Below the pieces are notes generated by a model. The model did no database searches, was not told where the DNA came from, and saw only the letters and a program-made list of their open reading frames with translations. The position numbers were made by a program, and so were the translations under genes. Source: Megaleporinus macrocephalus (lineage: Eukaryota > Chordata > Actinopteri > Characiformes > Anostomidae). Taken from it: DNA of 64,000 nucleotides. Below are positions 23,772 to 34,600 of this stretch, piece by piece; the first letter of the stretch is position 1, and every line of letters starts with the position of its first letter. The stretch spans positions 30,070,582-30,134,581 of the forward strand of contig CM038704.1 of assembly GCA_021613375.1 (NCBI GenBank), given 5' to 3'.

Positions 23772-23862
23772 TCTTTAACCCAAACCTTTGCCTTAACCTT
23801 TTAACTCTAACCTCTTAAACCTAACATTAACCCTAACCTTAACTGTAAGGTAAAGGTACGTT
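23772..23862. repeat. Degenerate CCCTAA/CCTTAA-like tract
   Basis: A short run of AACCCTAACCTTAAC-type units, telomere-like but degenerate. It abuts the 5' end of the minus-strand exon array. A longer tract of the same style on the opposite strand lies at 57,634-57,945. Confidence 0.6.
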
Positions 23863-24195
23863 CTGAAGCGTAGATAGCTGCACAGCTAGCAACATGCTCC
23901 AAGTTGTTGACGCCCATTGGTTTAAATCAGCACTGTGTTACATAGTGCTGTTTTTAAAGTGGACATGAAACACTGAACGTGTTTGGTATAATTCACAAGA
24001 TGTATTTTCTCTAGACTCTAACAAATCTTATAGGTTGAACACTTGTCAGTGAAACTGAATTAACATAACAAGCAATCTAAATGTCATTTTCCAAACAAGT
24101 GTAGCGCCATATTTTCCTAGTGCTGGGTGTGACGTCTCGAGGTTGGTTCAGGAACACCTAGTTCATATTAACTACTAGCGTACATTAGTTTCTTA

Positions 24196-24660
24196 ATGGA
24201 TAATAAAAGTCAAACCAAAAATCGATGCATAGGGGGCCACTTTTGTATTGCCCCTGGGTGCAACAATGAATTTAAGAGGGTGAATAATGAGAGAAAGATT
24301 GTTCACTTACATACTTTGCCTCTTAAGCGGACAGCGGTTCTTCGGCGTTGGCTTGCGGCGCTGAAGCGCGAGAATCCTCCGCTTAGCCGCAATGCTAGGG
24401 TATGTAGCAAGCACTTTTTAGACGAGGACTACGTGGACGAGAGGGTTTTTGAGTCTGGAGTATTAGTAGTCCGCTGCACAAACAAGCTGAAGTCCGAGGC
24501 TGTTCCCTCCGTTTTTAACTTTTCCTCTTACCGGCTGGGATGTACATACCGTCCGACTCAGGGTTCAAGGAAAGCAGTAGCTGTGAGCCGCAAGGAACGA
24601 GCCAAACGACGCGCCACCCTAGCAGAGCAGCAAGAGATACAATCTAGCTATATAAGCTGA
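24196..24660 (+). CDS. THAP-domain protein, single-exon
   Basis: The 154-aa product carries a complete N-terminal THAP domain, a C2CH zinc-coordinating DNA-binding fold related to the P-element transposase domain. Zinc ligands are visible as Cys17-x4-Cys22 and Cys70-x2-His73, with the conserved Trp52, Phe74 and the closing AVPSVF motif at 102-107. After the domain there is only a short basic tail (RKERAKRRA) and no recognisable partner or transposase domain, so it is either a small THAP protein or a first exon whose later exons I cannot see. The ATG at 24,196 is the first in frame and gives the expected distance to the first Cys. A possible ATTAAA poly(A) signal lies near 24,736. No THAP gene is expected between LRRC8D and ZNF326 in mammals, so this looks like a lineage-specific insertion. 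The probable role is a sequence-specific transcription regulator. Confidence 0.75.
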   Translation: MDNKSQTKNRCIGGHFCIAPGCNNEFKRVNNERKIVHLHTLPLKRTAVLRRWLAALKRENPPLSRNARVCSKHFLDEDYVDERVFESGVLVVRCTNKLKSEAVPSVFNFSSYRLGCTYRPTQGSRKAVAVSRKERAKRRATLAEQQEIQSSYIS

Positions 24661-25100
24661 CAGTTAACAGGTTGACAGTGTTATTTTGACTTTTTCCTCG
24701 GTAAAGGACAGCCATATATTGTATGATACACATTCCATTAAACTATTAAACATCTTGCTTTCTTACCGTAGCAGAAGAGAGCAGGAATCAGATCTTACAT
24801 AATCAAATTTCCCGAAGCACACCTCCACCGACTTTACATGCTAAATAGCTAAATTTATATAACCTAGCTAGCTACACGTCTTACAGCCTAATAAACATCA
24901 CTTAACTAAGTTTAACACACACACGCGTAAACCAGAAATAAAACACATGTTAAAACCCATATGTGGAGCAGTCAAACACGTTAGAAATTAAGACATTTTC
25001 TTATTAAACAGGCCACAATTTGAAGTCCAATAAAACAAATATTATTTGTTATTATTTGGCAAATTATCATAGACCACCATATTCCTCACGAACACTCTCT
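24661..25100. other. Downstream flank of the THAP ORF
   Basis: AT-rich DNA with candidate poly(A) signals (ATTAAA near 24,736 and AATAAA near 24,889). No other gene was recognised. Confidence 0.4.
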
Positions 25101-25192
25101 CATGTACTCATGGTATTAGGAACAGGTGATATTACAATAGGAATTCCAAATTACTACTGTTATATCACTCCATTATCATACCATGAGTACAT
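25101..25192. repeat. Imperfect hairpin of about 90 nt
   Basis: The left arm has ATGTACTCATGGTAT (25,102-25,116). The right arm has its exact complement, ATACCATGAGTACAT (ending 25,192). Pairing resumes after a mismatched internal loop (GTGATAT on the left, ATATCAC on the right), leaving a loop of about 25 nt. It could be a small MITE or a microRNA-like hairpin. Nothing favours expression. Confidence 0.5.
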
Positions 25193-25674
25193 TAAGTTGA
25201 TAACACTTTGATTTTGGACTGATTATCTTAAATCGTTTGCAGTGGCTCTTAAAAATTACAATAAGTAACAACGAACGTACCTGCTGAAGGTTAAGGCAAT
25301 AGTAACAGACCCGGTGTTGTGCCGGAACGACCGGAGCTCGTTAACCAATCCTGCTTTAGAGTGAGGATAGGACCGCCTACCTCATTACCATAGAGACACA
25401 GAAACACACAAAAATAAATGTGGGGATAAAGGAATCAAAGAAAAAATATGAATAAATAAATGTAGAAATACAGAAACAGCCCAAATAAGAGATGATGCAT
25501 AGAAATATAGAAATTGATTCATAATATTAATTGAATTAAATCCTTTTTCATAACAAAAATGCAGTTGTTTCTATTATCTATTAAATTATTCGTTTGTACA
25601 TTTATTTATTTACACTTAGGTAATTTTTCATCCTCCATAGCCAGCAGATAGTTATATAATACCATAAAACATAT

Positions 25675-26235
25675 TTATTCGTGTTTAGAAGTGACATTGT
25701 GACAACCATATTTAGACCACGTATAAAGCACCACCTTTTGACAATTTTGTAGCAACGTTGTAAAAAAGCAGACGACCTGTGACAACGTTGTGTTTGCTGG
25801 AAACACCTCCCCCATTTGTGTGACCGTGGTGACAGCGTTAATTTTGAATCCTAAATATTTTTTTATAAGACGCTTAAGTTCCACATATTTACTGATTTTT
25901 TTCTTCTACTCCTCCTTCTCGTCCTCAAACCTTTGTTGTTCGTTATAAACGTCACCTCTGAAAACAGTTACGTTGTGACAGCTTATTGTTTTGGTGCCCA
26001 CTTCGTAATTCCTCAGAAAGATGTGACGTTTATGACAACGTTGTGAGAACGTAGTGGTTACGTTGTCAATACGTTCTAGGGTGTCACAATCTTTATGCGT
26101 TCCATTATTACTACATAGGACGCGAAGTTGTTAACAGGCATAATACCATAAATAACGTTTCCTAGTAGTGACGTTGTGGCAACTTTGTTGAGACAACGTA
26201 AATTGCACCAGCTTTAGACAACGTTGTTTCTTTGC
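25675..26235 (+). repeat. CAACGTTGT repeat family, copy 3
   Basis: This is the longest copy. It contains TAATTCCTCAGAAAGATGTG near 26,006, GACAACGTTGTGAGAACGTAG near 26,035, and two further blocks with AGTAGTGACGTTGT and AGACAACGTTGT. These align with 485-612 of copy 1. It ends only a few tens of bases before the likely promoter of znf326. Confidence 0.6.
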
Positions 26236-26618
26236 TGGGACGCGATCGAGGGTCAATCATGGCCTCCGGTTCTCTGTGTGTCTCTCACACCTGATTTCAC
26301 TCAACTAATCAGAAGAGAGCTACTGTGGCAGCTGTGAACTGAAATGAACTGAAAGGGACGCTGTCCGCTTCTTTCAGTTCTCCCTATTGGAAGACGCACT
26401 GACCGCGGCCTTCATCTTTTAGCGTTTAGCGATTCCTGATCCTTCGTTTTTGTTGTGTTTGCTAGTTTCATTAACGTCATCTGATCAGTTATAAGTTAAC
26501 TGTGACTTCTGAACCCTCTTAGCCTGCAGGCTGCTGGGGAAGAAACCGTATTTATTGAGGGTGCTAGCTGGAATCACCCCAGCCAGGCAGTTACTCTCTT
26601 TCAGCCTGAGGTTTTAAG
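26236..26618 (+). promoter_or_regulatory. znf326: Probable znf326 promoter and 5' UTR
   Basis: This is the unique sequence between the upstream repeat and the znf326 start codon. It holds an inverted CCAAT box (CTATTGGAAG near 26,384) and an interferon-response-like GAAATGAACTGAAAG at 26,341-26,355. TTACTCTCTTTCAG, ending at 26,604, could be an acceptor, in which case the first coding exon starts at 26,605 and a separate non-coding exon lies upstream. No TATA box is evident. Confidence 0.4.
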
Positions 26619-29600
26619 ATGATGACTTCTGGAGATTCAAGAGGAAGGTTCTCTGAATATGCTCCAAGACCGTGTGGTCTTTTTGAGGAGTACGTTATTT
26701 TTTTCCCTTCATGTTTTAAGGGTGGCTTGGGAGATAATGGCTGATTTGTGGCATTTTCATGAGGTTGCTTTAGTCTGAATATTCAGTGATTGTAGTCAAT
26801 ATCTTTTTAAGGTTTGCAGATGGAGATCAGTCATTAATGTCAGCATCTGAGAATGCAGGTAAAAACCTTTATCTTCCTCTGTCCACAACCCTACCTGTTC
26901 CACACACTAACTATTGTAGTCACCTGCGCTGGCCAGTTGTCCATATGTCTTGTCTTTGTGTTAGAGACGTACTGCAGTTGGCAAGAATTTAAGCTGTTTC
27001 CATCCACATCTTCAGATACCTTTGAATCGGGCAGCTCTAACGGGTGAGATGGGCTTGGTTTTTTGTGATTGAGTTCTGGTAAGAATGCAATTTGAAGACT
27101 GTCCATTGCAATCTTGTCTTCCAGATACAGTGCTTATGAATCTTTTGATGGTGTGACCCCACATGAGGAACACACAAATGGCAGATATGATGACATGCTG
27201 CGCATGCCTTTTGGAAAGCCTTCTGGAAGGTCCAGGTCACCGCTATCAGATAGTGGCATAAGAAATCAATATTCCTCCTTTGATGACCCCTCTGCCCCTT
27301 CAACGTCCTTTTCTACCACATACATAAGGCCTGCACCTATTGGCTCTCGTGGCAGAGCTATGTCTGTGTATATTAAACCTCTAAGTGAAGCAAGAGGAGG
27401 AGATACAGTGGAATGCAGAGCTAAAAGCAGAGGTGTAAGTATAAAGGAAATTGCTATCTGATTAAGTCTGATGTGATAGCCCACCATTGTGGATTAAAAA
27501 GGGTTACATTCTTTCCACTCTATCCCACTTATGATATCCAGGCCTCTACGGATCCGGCTGAGGCCCTCGTCTTTTACATAATGGTTTACTTGTTGTTTGA
27601 ATCAGTCAATGGGGGGTTAAAAAAATACTCAGTTGCCATTCTACCACTTTCCTTATGAGAAAGTGACAGCAGTTAAAGAGAAAATTAGCAATTCTTGAAT
27701 GAATAAGGAAAGGCTGATATTGGTATCACTGAGCTCCATTTTCAGGTAGATACTGTGGTTAACATTAGCACCCTCTGGGAAAAGCCAAACTGGCCTTTTG
27801 CGGATCTCTTTGGTGTAGACTGGGTTATAGTGTGTTTCTTGCTATGAACACATGTTAGAGTTGTTAGCCATTTGTTGTGCAGAGATGGGTGGTCTTGGCT
27901 AGCTATCTCCACCATAGCTAGCTGTCTTAGTCAGCCCTTGTCTGACTGATGAGTATGACAACTAAAACTTGAAGATGTGGCTTCCTAGCAAGAAACAATC
28001 TATAAAACCTACAGTCTGTCAAGGCTTATGTTTTTCCACAAACAGGCATTTTCACTTTTCCCACTGGGTGCTACTGTTAGCTGTCTAGCTTTGTTTTTCT
28101 TTATTATCTTAAGAATTGTAACTCACCTTTATCAACTGGAGCCAATTCCTCTTTTTTCCTCATCAAAAGGAAAGCGCTGGAATGATTGAGTATTTATTCA
28201 GGATTTGGATCTATCCAAACAGCAAGAGCCTCAGATATGCTAGGATCTGGATGTGAAGGTCGAGACGTCACAGCCGAACAAGCAGATTGAGACACTTAAT
28301 TTACAGCATGTGCGAAGACAATTAGAAAAAAACTTTTTTTTTTTTTAATCTGTATCAGTTTTGTGGGCTGAGAGGTGCTGTCAGCGTACAGAATGTCCAC
28401 TCCAACATAGTACCAGTGTTCTGTGGGACCAAGCGAAAGATGATGGCTCCAGTGTATTCAAGCAAGTTTGTGAAGAAGCCGAGGATTGTCCGAACAACAC
28501 CTAAAATGGGAATTGGTGCAGGTGTGTCTGCAAGGAACAAATGTGCATTGATTCTCTCTATTTTAGCGCTATGTCTTTTAAATTTTGGAGTATGGGTTAT
28601 TTTTATTATAGTTTGTTTTAATTAAAATGTTTTTTGTCATTCCCAGCACTGAATTTCACACAGGTGAGAGAGAATGACTGCAAATGTCTGTTTTTACACA
28701 TTTTATTGTTTAGTTACAAAAAGACAAAACATTATTCCCTGTTTCTTTAGAAGCACTTCCAGATGTTTTCTGATGGGATGGAACTGAGCACGGAATGTGG
28801 TATGTACTTACTGCTGGGTTCTAATTATGTTTAGAGTAGCAGTTGATGTTGAGTAAAAGCTTTCTGGGATGCTGCCACCTTTAAGTTTTTCCTCTTTAAA
28901 CAATGCACTTAATTTTTGTACACCTCCAAGTGTTAAGTGTTGCGGCTAATGAAATGGTAGATTTAGTATGATGTCATGGATGGTGTGACCTTCTTTTAGA
29001 AAAGTTAAGCCCCCCCACGTTGTTTTTTCCTCAGTAAAGGACAAGAAGGTTAGAGTCAGAGAGAAGCGAAGACGGAGGCGAGAGAAGAATCGTGAGAAGT
29101 ATGGGGACAAACACAGGTAATGTTGCATGGATCTCAACAGGACACTTTCAGTTGTGGAATGGTTTCTGTGTTTGCTAGTTAGTAAAAGCTTATTTTAGCA
29201 TTTTGTTCAGACTGCCAACCCAAATCTGTTTTTTGGTGTATCCAGATTGATTTGACAGCATGGTGAGAAAAAAACACCTGAAATCCATTTTTACAAATCA
29301 GATCCAGACCACAACTGTGTTTTGAAATAAGATTTCTATCAGACTTTGCCTGATGCCTCACAGTCTGGATACTCTGGCTGCTCAAATCTAATTTCTAAGT
29401 GATTTTTGGGAAGCCTACAATAAGACAAAGAACTATGTCAAATCCAGAGAGACAGAGGCGCTGGTATTCACTTCATAGTTACTGGTACCTATATCACAGT
29501 AACACGTAGGTAGGTTGCTGATGTCTGAACACACAAGTTAAACCTTCCACTTGGAAAGAACAGTGTAGCCAGTAATCTCAAAAGATCTGATTTGAGAAAC

Positions 29601-31193
29601 AAATCAATGCCTCAAGTCTAAATATGGCCTTTGAGCCCCTTGAGAGCAAATCAAAGCTGCTCCTGGGGTCTGACCCTGTAGGCTAATAAAGTTGCTCTTG
29701 ACAAGTGTCTTCTAAATAACCAATGTTAGATGAGTTAAACGTAATGGCTTCATCTTTTTATGGTCTTACCATGAGACTGAGGAGATTATAAACTTTTTCT
29801 ATGACCTCAGACACAAGGTGCCAGAGGAGAAACTATACATTGGCAGTGTAGTTTAGCATTAGAATTTGTACAGTGTCTCCCTCTGTTTATAGTGGGCCAT
29901 TATTCTGTCTTTCTTGTTAGACTGGCTTTTACATGTGCATTTTGTAAATTTCGCACATTTGAAGACCAAGACATCAAGAAGCACTTCAGAGGCACATATC
30001 ACCGTGAAACTCTTGACTACATTCGACGGCAAGCAAAGTTTGATGACCAGGTCATCAGCTTTCTCCATGTAAGTCGCTTTAAAGTGGTTTTATTTAAATT
30101 ATTTATTTTTTAAATCATGATCATTGGTGTGAAGTCATAATGTCCCCTGCTATTGTATTTAAGGACTGTATGGTGCACAAGTTTCGTAAAACAGTGTCTG
30201 CTTTATGCAAGTTGCGCACCTTCTCTGACCAGAAAACCAACCAAAAAGTTATGGCAGGTACGATTTCTTTTCATCGCTGTTAATTTCTCACGGTATCCAC
30301 CCAATCACCAGGTTTCTTTGCCTTTGGTTTTGTCTTAAGTAAAATGCCGTCAGTAGGGTAGAAGTTGGTTGGTTGACTGACTGACTGACTGACTGACTTC
30401 AAATATATTCAGCATGTGGGGGTGCAGGGGCTGTGTGGTGGTGGTGGTGTCAGTATTTGCCTTGCTTTGCAGCCAATGTACTAGAATATATGTATACCCA
30501 AGCCACCAAATAACTACTCCAGTTACTTATTAGCTGCACTAGATTTAGTATTAAAGAACTTTGCATAACATGCAGGCATGACCAGAATGGATATATTGAG
30601 CTTTCTTCAGGGCTGAATACAGATGGAGTTTGGACATGTCTCCTTGTGTTTACTGATTTAATTTCATTGCCTGTTTTTTGACAGGAGTGACAGAGGATGA
30701 CTACATGAGGAAGGTTGAGGTGGTGCACTGTATGGCCTGTGAGACACACATTCCTGCGTTCTTCACTTCTGTACAGCAGCATCTAAGTTCTCCTGTACAC
30801 TTAAAAAGCAAAGTGGTATAGACCCTGTTCACTGTTCTATAAAAATGGCTGATTTTTAAAAAAGCTTGATGGAATCTGTTAGATGAGTTAGTTTGTGTCT
30901 CCTCCGAAGGTGTACAAGGAGCAGCTGAAAAGGGAGAGTGTTCTTACTGCCAAAGCGATCATAAATAACGACAGGGTTAGGGTTTGCTATGAGAAATATA
31001 TAAAGGTAAATGTGCTTAATTCATTAGAGTTTAAATTGGTAACTGAACTCTCTGAACCCATGGTTTCTAAGTGTCTGTTTTTCATCACTTGTAGGGAGAA
31101 GACCCGTTTGTAAATGATATCAAAGAAGACACAAGTTCAGATTCATCTGAACAAGAGAGGCCTGAGGAAGACGAGGTGGAAAATAGTGACTGA
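26619..31193 (+). CDS. znf326: Zinc finger protein 326 (DBIRD complex subunit), 13 coding exons
   Basis: In mammals ZNF326 (ZIRD) binds CCAR2 in the DBIRD complex, which couples RNA polymerase II elongation to splicing of AT-rich exons. Exons: 26,619-26,689; 26,812-26,858; 27,016-27,043; 27,125-27,434; 28,359-28,521; 28,647-28,663; 28,751-28,799; 29,035-29,116; 29,921-30,068; 30,164-30,257; 30,685-30,815; 30,910-31,005; 31,095-31,193. All junctions are GT/AG and the frame stays open for 444 codons. Visible features are the YESFDG and APIGSRGRA phrases of the N-terminal region, a KRKMM nuclear-localisation-like motif at about 177-181, a basic [15 protein letters not shown] block at 238-252, and two AKAP95-type C2H2 fingers (Cys261/Cys264/His277/His283 and Cys352/Cys355/His369/His375). 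[12 protein letters not shown] precedes a short acidic tail. The tail is far shorter than in human (582 aa). Exon 6 is only 17 nt. The extreme N-terminus is the least certain part. Confidence 0.9.
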
Positions 31194-31621
31194 AAATAAG
31201 AAACCAAAGTTGGCTGTAGATGTGCTGCTGTCTGTCCCTATGCTATGATGTAATGTTCTAAAGGAGCCTGCATGCTGGTCTTGAAAGCTGTAAGTTTGTT
31301 TTCTTAGTACAGCTTTTCTTGGTTTTGTTTGTACTTTTTGTGTTCAGAGGTGATGGTGCCTCTCTAAATGGAATGTTTGTTTACAGTGTGTTGGCAGGGT
31401 TATAGTTCATAGTGATTAAGGGATACAGATGGTTTCTATGTTAACTATAGTGTCTGAGATTGGATCACTATGTGGCTATTGTAAGGTAATGTCTGCAATT
31501 AAATTATGTACAAAAATGATATTGTACTTGACTAACTTTGAGACTCCTACTTTAGTCTGCCATTTGATTTGTACTATTCCTTGTTCGACAGTATTCAAGT
31601 CTGAATCTCTGTTTTTTTTTT
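31194..31621 (+). other. znf326: znf326 3' UTR
   Basis: Non-coding sequence after the TGA. An ATTAAA hexamer at 31,498-31,503 is the best poly(A) signal before the MITE that starts near 31,622. Confidence 0.45.
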
Positions 31622-32215
31622 TTACAATATGTGCACTTTGTAGTTCTACAATTAGACTGTAGTCCATCTGTATACTTTATCCCAGCTTTAACCTTCAAAG
31701 CTTAAGGCTACCACATTGCAGGTATAAATTGGGGTCGTGTATCTGACTTGGCACTTCAGGAACAGTGATGTGGTGGTGATGTTTGTGTATGTTGTGCTGG
31801 TGCGAGCAGAAGAGGTACTGCAATGCTACTAGAGTTTTAGAGTGTACTCACACTAGGCCTGGTTTGCTCGTACCGTGCTGGGGCCCGGTTAATCCCGGAT
31901 CACAGAGCCTAGTGTGGGTCCCCCTAAACAGCGTGGTGTCTTGCGGCTGGGCTAAGGGAAGTCCACCAGCCAACAGTCCAGGGAGCAGAGAATGACCGAC
32001 AGAATGTACAGCAACAGATTAGCTATCATCTCTGACTTTACGATAGACATGTCCAAGCAAGTGGACAGGGTATTTAAAAAAGACAAAACACAAAAGTGTG
32101 TCAGTGTCTTCTAGCCAAATATCTGGTCTGTGGGGGTCATAACCCCTGAAGAACAGGGAACAATGGACTCACAAAGTATGCAATGAATCAACTGGACTAC
32201 AGTCTGTAACAGACG
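31622..32215. mobile_element. Fold-back MITE family, copy B
   Basis: The copy opens with GTGCACTTTGTAGTTCTACA and GACTGTAGTCCATCTGT. It continues with the GTTGTGCTGG block, GTCCACCAGCCAACAGTCC and ATCATCTCTGACTTTACG, and closes with GGACTACAGTCTGTAAC. The opening and closing phrases are inverted relative to each other. It lies just past the probable end of znf326 and may be partly transcribed. Confidence 0.75.
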
Positions 32216-33410
32216 TGTGGACTCCGTGTGACATGACTAGGACTAGAGTCCAACTTGAGTTACTAAACTGATGACTTGTGACTTGACTTAGACTTTACCT
32301 TTACTGACTTGGAATTGGAATCGGACTTGAGCTTTAAGACTTAAAGAACTCGTCCCCCTATTTTTACATAATAAATAAAACCTAATCAACGTAATCAAAA
32401 AACTAAATCAAATAACTGGATCATTTTGTATTAAATGGTGCCGTCACGCTAGGCAGCTGTGCCGCGCCACTTAGTTTATCCGTAACCTAGCAACAAGTGA
32501 CGTTCTGCAGCCTTTGGGGGCGCCAGTGTTGAATTTGTGCTGAGACGACTCAACTACAAAGATTATGCTGTACTAAAAAAAACACTGCAGCATGCAGGAC
32601 CCGTGGAGTCGAGATCACAGATGGAGCTGCAACTACTTCACTTTGTTCGACTTTTGAGGGGCACAAAGAAAGGTAAGTCTCTGCAATGTATATTTCACAT
32701 ATAGCAGTTAGCTAGCTAGCTGGCTAATAAGCTAGCAAACTTAGCGACATAATGATAAACAACAGCTAATGTGAATGAAGCTCTCTCCCTCTGTTCATAC
32801 CTCCCAGATGTTCCACCGTCCACTGTAAAGCGTTTAGGAAGCTCAGCATCTCAGACAGGAAGTGTTCAAGTAGTGCAGAAAAGTGCCAAACACTGATCAG
32901 TACATGCAGAGCTACTGCAGACATGCTGTTAGAACTGAAAGACCAGATATTATGGGTATATTATATAATGCTTATGGGTATAGAATGTGATGCCATTAAA
33001 ATTCCTGTAGGTGTAATGTCTACTAATACTTTCATATACTGCAGTGTTTCTCAACCTTGGCCTTCGAGGCCCACTGCCTCACATTTTAGTGTTTTTCCTG
33101 CTTCAACACCTATTTTAACTCGGTAATGGACTGGTAATGAGGTGATTAGTGATTAGAACTGCTTGAAATGATCTAATTTTGTATGCAAGTTATTTTTGTT
33201 ATAATGCAAACTTTAAACATGTGAATGTTATATTAATGTTAGTTTAATATACTACTGTGTTAAATACTGAAATGATGTTACATCTGGTGACTTGACTAGG
33301 GACTCAAGTTTAAGACTTGGGACTTGACTTGAGACATGACTCGAGACTTGATTGTCAATACTTACTTGTTACTTGCAACTTAGTGGCTTGGTCCCATGTC
33401 TGGTCTGTAA
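32216..33410. repeat. Region flanked by degenerate GACTTG repeats
   Basis: Clusters of GACTTGTGACTTGACTTAG-like phrases at 32,225-32,350 and 33,285-33,405 lie in the same orientation on either side of about 0.9 kb of other DNA. Such GACTTG clusters are frequent in fish non-autonomous elements. The interior has no convincing coding frame. Confidence 0.5.
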
Positions 33411-33484
33411 CTGAACTACCAGGGGCTCCTGGAACTGCAAATGAATACATTGTTAAACAAAATGGCTTTAATGTTATAGCTAAT

Positions 33485-34050
33485 CTGTGTGTGTGTATAC
33501 AGTGTATGCACATTGTCCATTTTAGCAGCTCCAATTACAGTATATGTTTACTTTAGTTTCACACTTACAGACTGTAGTCCATCTGTTTCTCTGCATGCTT
33601 TGTTAGCCCCCTTTCTCTCTGTTCTTCAATGACGACCACCACCACAGAGCAGATATTTGGGTGGTAGGTCATTATCAGCGCTGCAGTGATACTGACGTGT
33701 TGGTGTATGTTGTGCTGTTTAAAACACTATGTCCACTCACAGTCCGCTTTATTAGACATGCCAACCTTGCTGGTGCACCTTGTAGATGTATAGTCAGAGA
33801 TAATAGCTCAGCCGTTGCTGCTGTTTGTGTTGGTCATTCTTTAGTCCCTCATCAGTGATCACAGGATGTTGCTGGTTGGTAAACTGTTCGCTGTCCAGCA
33901 GTTACCCTGGGGTTTTTAAACAGTCCTGCAGTGCTGCTGTGTCTGGTCCACTCATACAAGTGCAAAACACACTAACACTACACTTACACCATGTCATTGT
34001 AACTGCAGTGCTGAGAATAAGCCATCTTCCTGATAGTCATGTGGGGGTCC
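33485..34050. mobile_element. Fold-back MITE family, copy C
   Basis: Nearly complete. It has GACTGTAGTCCATCTGTTTC near 33,570, GCTGCAGTGATACTGACGTG near 33,680, the central GTCCACTCACAGTCC and TAGTCAGAGATAATAGCTC phrases, then the inverted half ending in TGCAGTGCTGAGAATAAGCC. A poly(A) run follows at 34,059. Confidence 0.8.
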
Positions 34051-34109
34051 CGACGACAAAAAAAAAAAAAAAAAACCAATGGGGATAAACAATGTAGGCA
34101 GTGCATCAC

Positions 34110-34600
34110 ATGGACTACACACACTATCACTATATGGAAGTATTGTGACCCATGCACATCATACCTACAGTTGGTTCCCAATTTGCAGTCATGTTCTTAC
34201 TCACCAAACATACCTTTGAGCACCAAGACACAGTCATGCTGGAAGAGAACTGGGTCTTCCCTAAACTGTTCCCACAAAGTTAGGATTTTCCTTTACTGGA
34301 ACTAAGGGTCTGAGGCCAGCCCATAAAAAATAATGCCACAGCATTATCCTTTCTCAACCAAATCCTGTAGTTGACACAATGCATTCGGGCAGGTAATGTT
34401 ATCCTGACATTTGCCAAACCCAGACTCAAGTCCAGTGGCGACAGGCTTTACACCACTCCATCAGAAACCCATGCCATGAAGCTCCCAGCACACGTTTTTT
34501 GTGCTGATATTAATGCAGAGAAGGTTTGAAACTCAGAGCATCAGCAGAGCATTTGTGACTTTCATTCACTGTCTGCCTCAACACTTAGTGACTCTGTAAC
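34110..34600 (-). mobile_element. Tc1/mariner relic, transposase on the minus strand
   Basis: The left end CACTATATGGAAGTATTGTGAC resembles a known fish Tc1-like terminus. On the minus strand the remnants include a WEQFREDPVLFQHD-type stretch around the second catalytic aspartate. The element is internally deleted and has lost any continuous reading frame. No intact right terminus was seen. Confidence 0.65.

Larger units (their letters stand above)
20836..23772 (-). pseudogene. Unrecognised multi-exon locus of tandem four-exon modules, partly decayed
   Basis: I do not recognise this protein. On the minus strand there is a series of short exon-like segments. Those with well-placed borders begin and end in phase 1: 23,529-23,624 (96 nt), 23,362-23,448 (87), 21,826-21,921 (96), 21,455-21,544 (90), 21,127-21,213 (87), and a last segment at 20,836-20,912 ending in TAG. 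Most are followed by GTGAG or GTAAG and preceded by AG. Four segment types recur in the order X, Y, Z, W: X (SKTPIISELLEI; KTAVIAESLEI), Y (TEQIEDAMIETLLDE; YQDIVELLQSQLDD), Z (EKVEDTGAEM; KQKVEDAGGLAE), W (ISAAESFRYLKNNLE; LAADALRFL-stop-NLE). They form three modules of about 0.95 kb. The middle module has an in-frame TAG in Z (near 21,875) and in W (near 21,675), a broken X and Y, and a MITE insertion. The 5' end at about 23,772 runs into a degenerate repeat and no start codon is evident. It may be a 5'-truncated pseudogene, or a gene whose damaged exons are skipped, since phase 1-1 exons can be lost without a frameshift. Confidence 0.4.
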
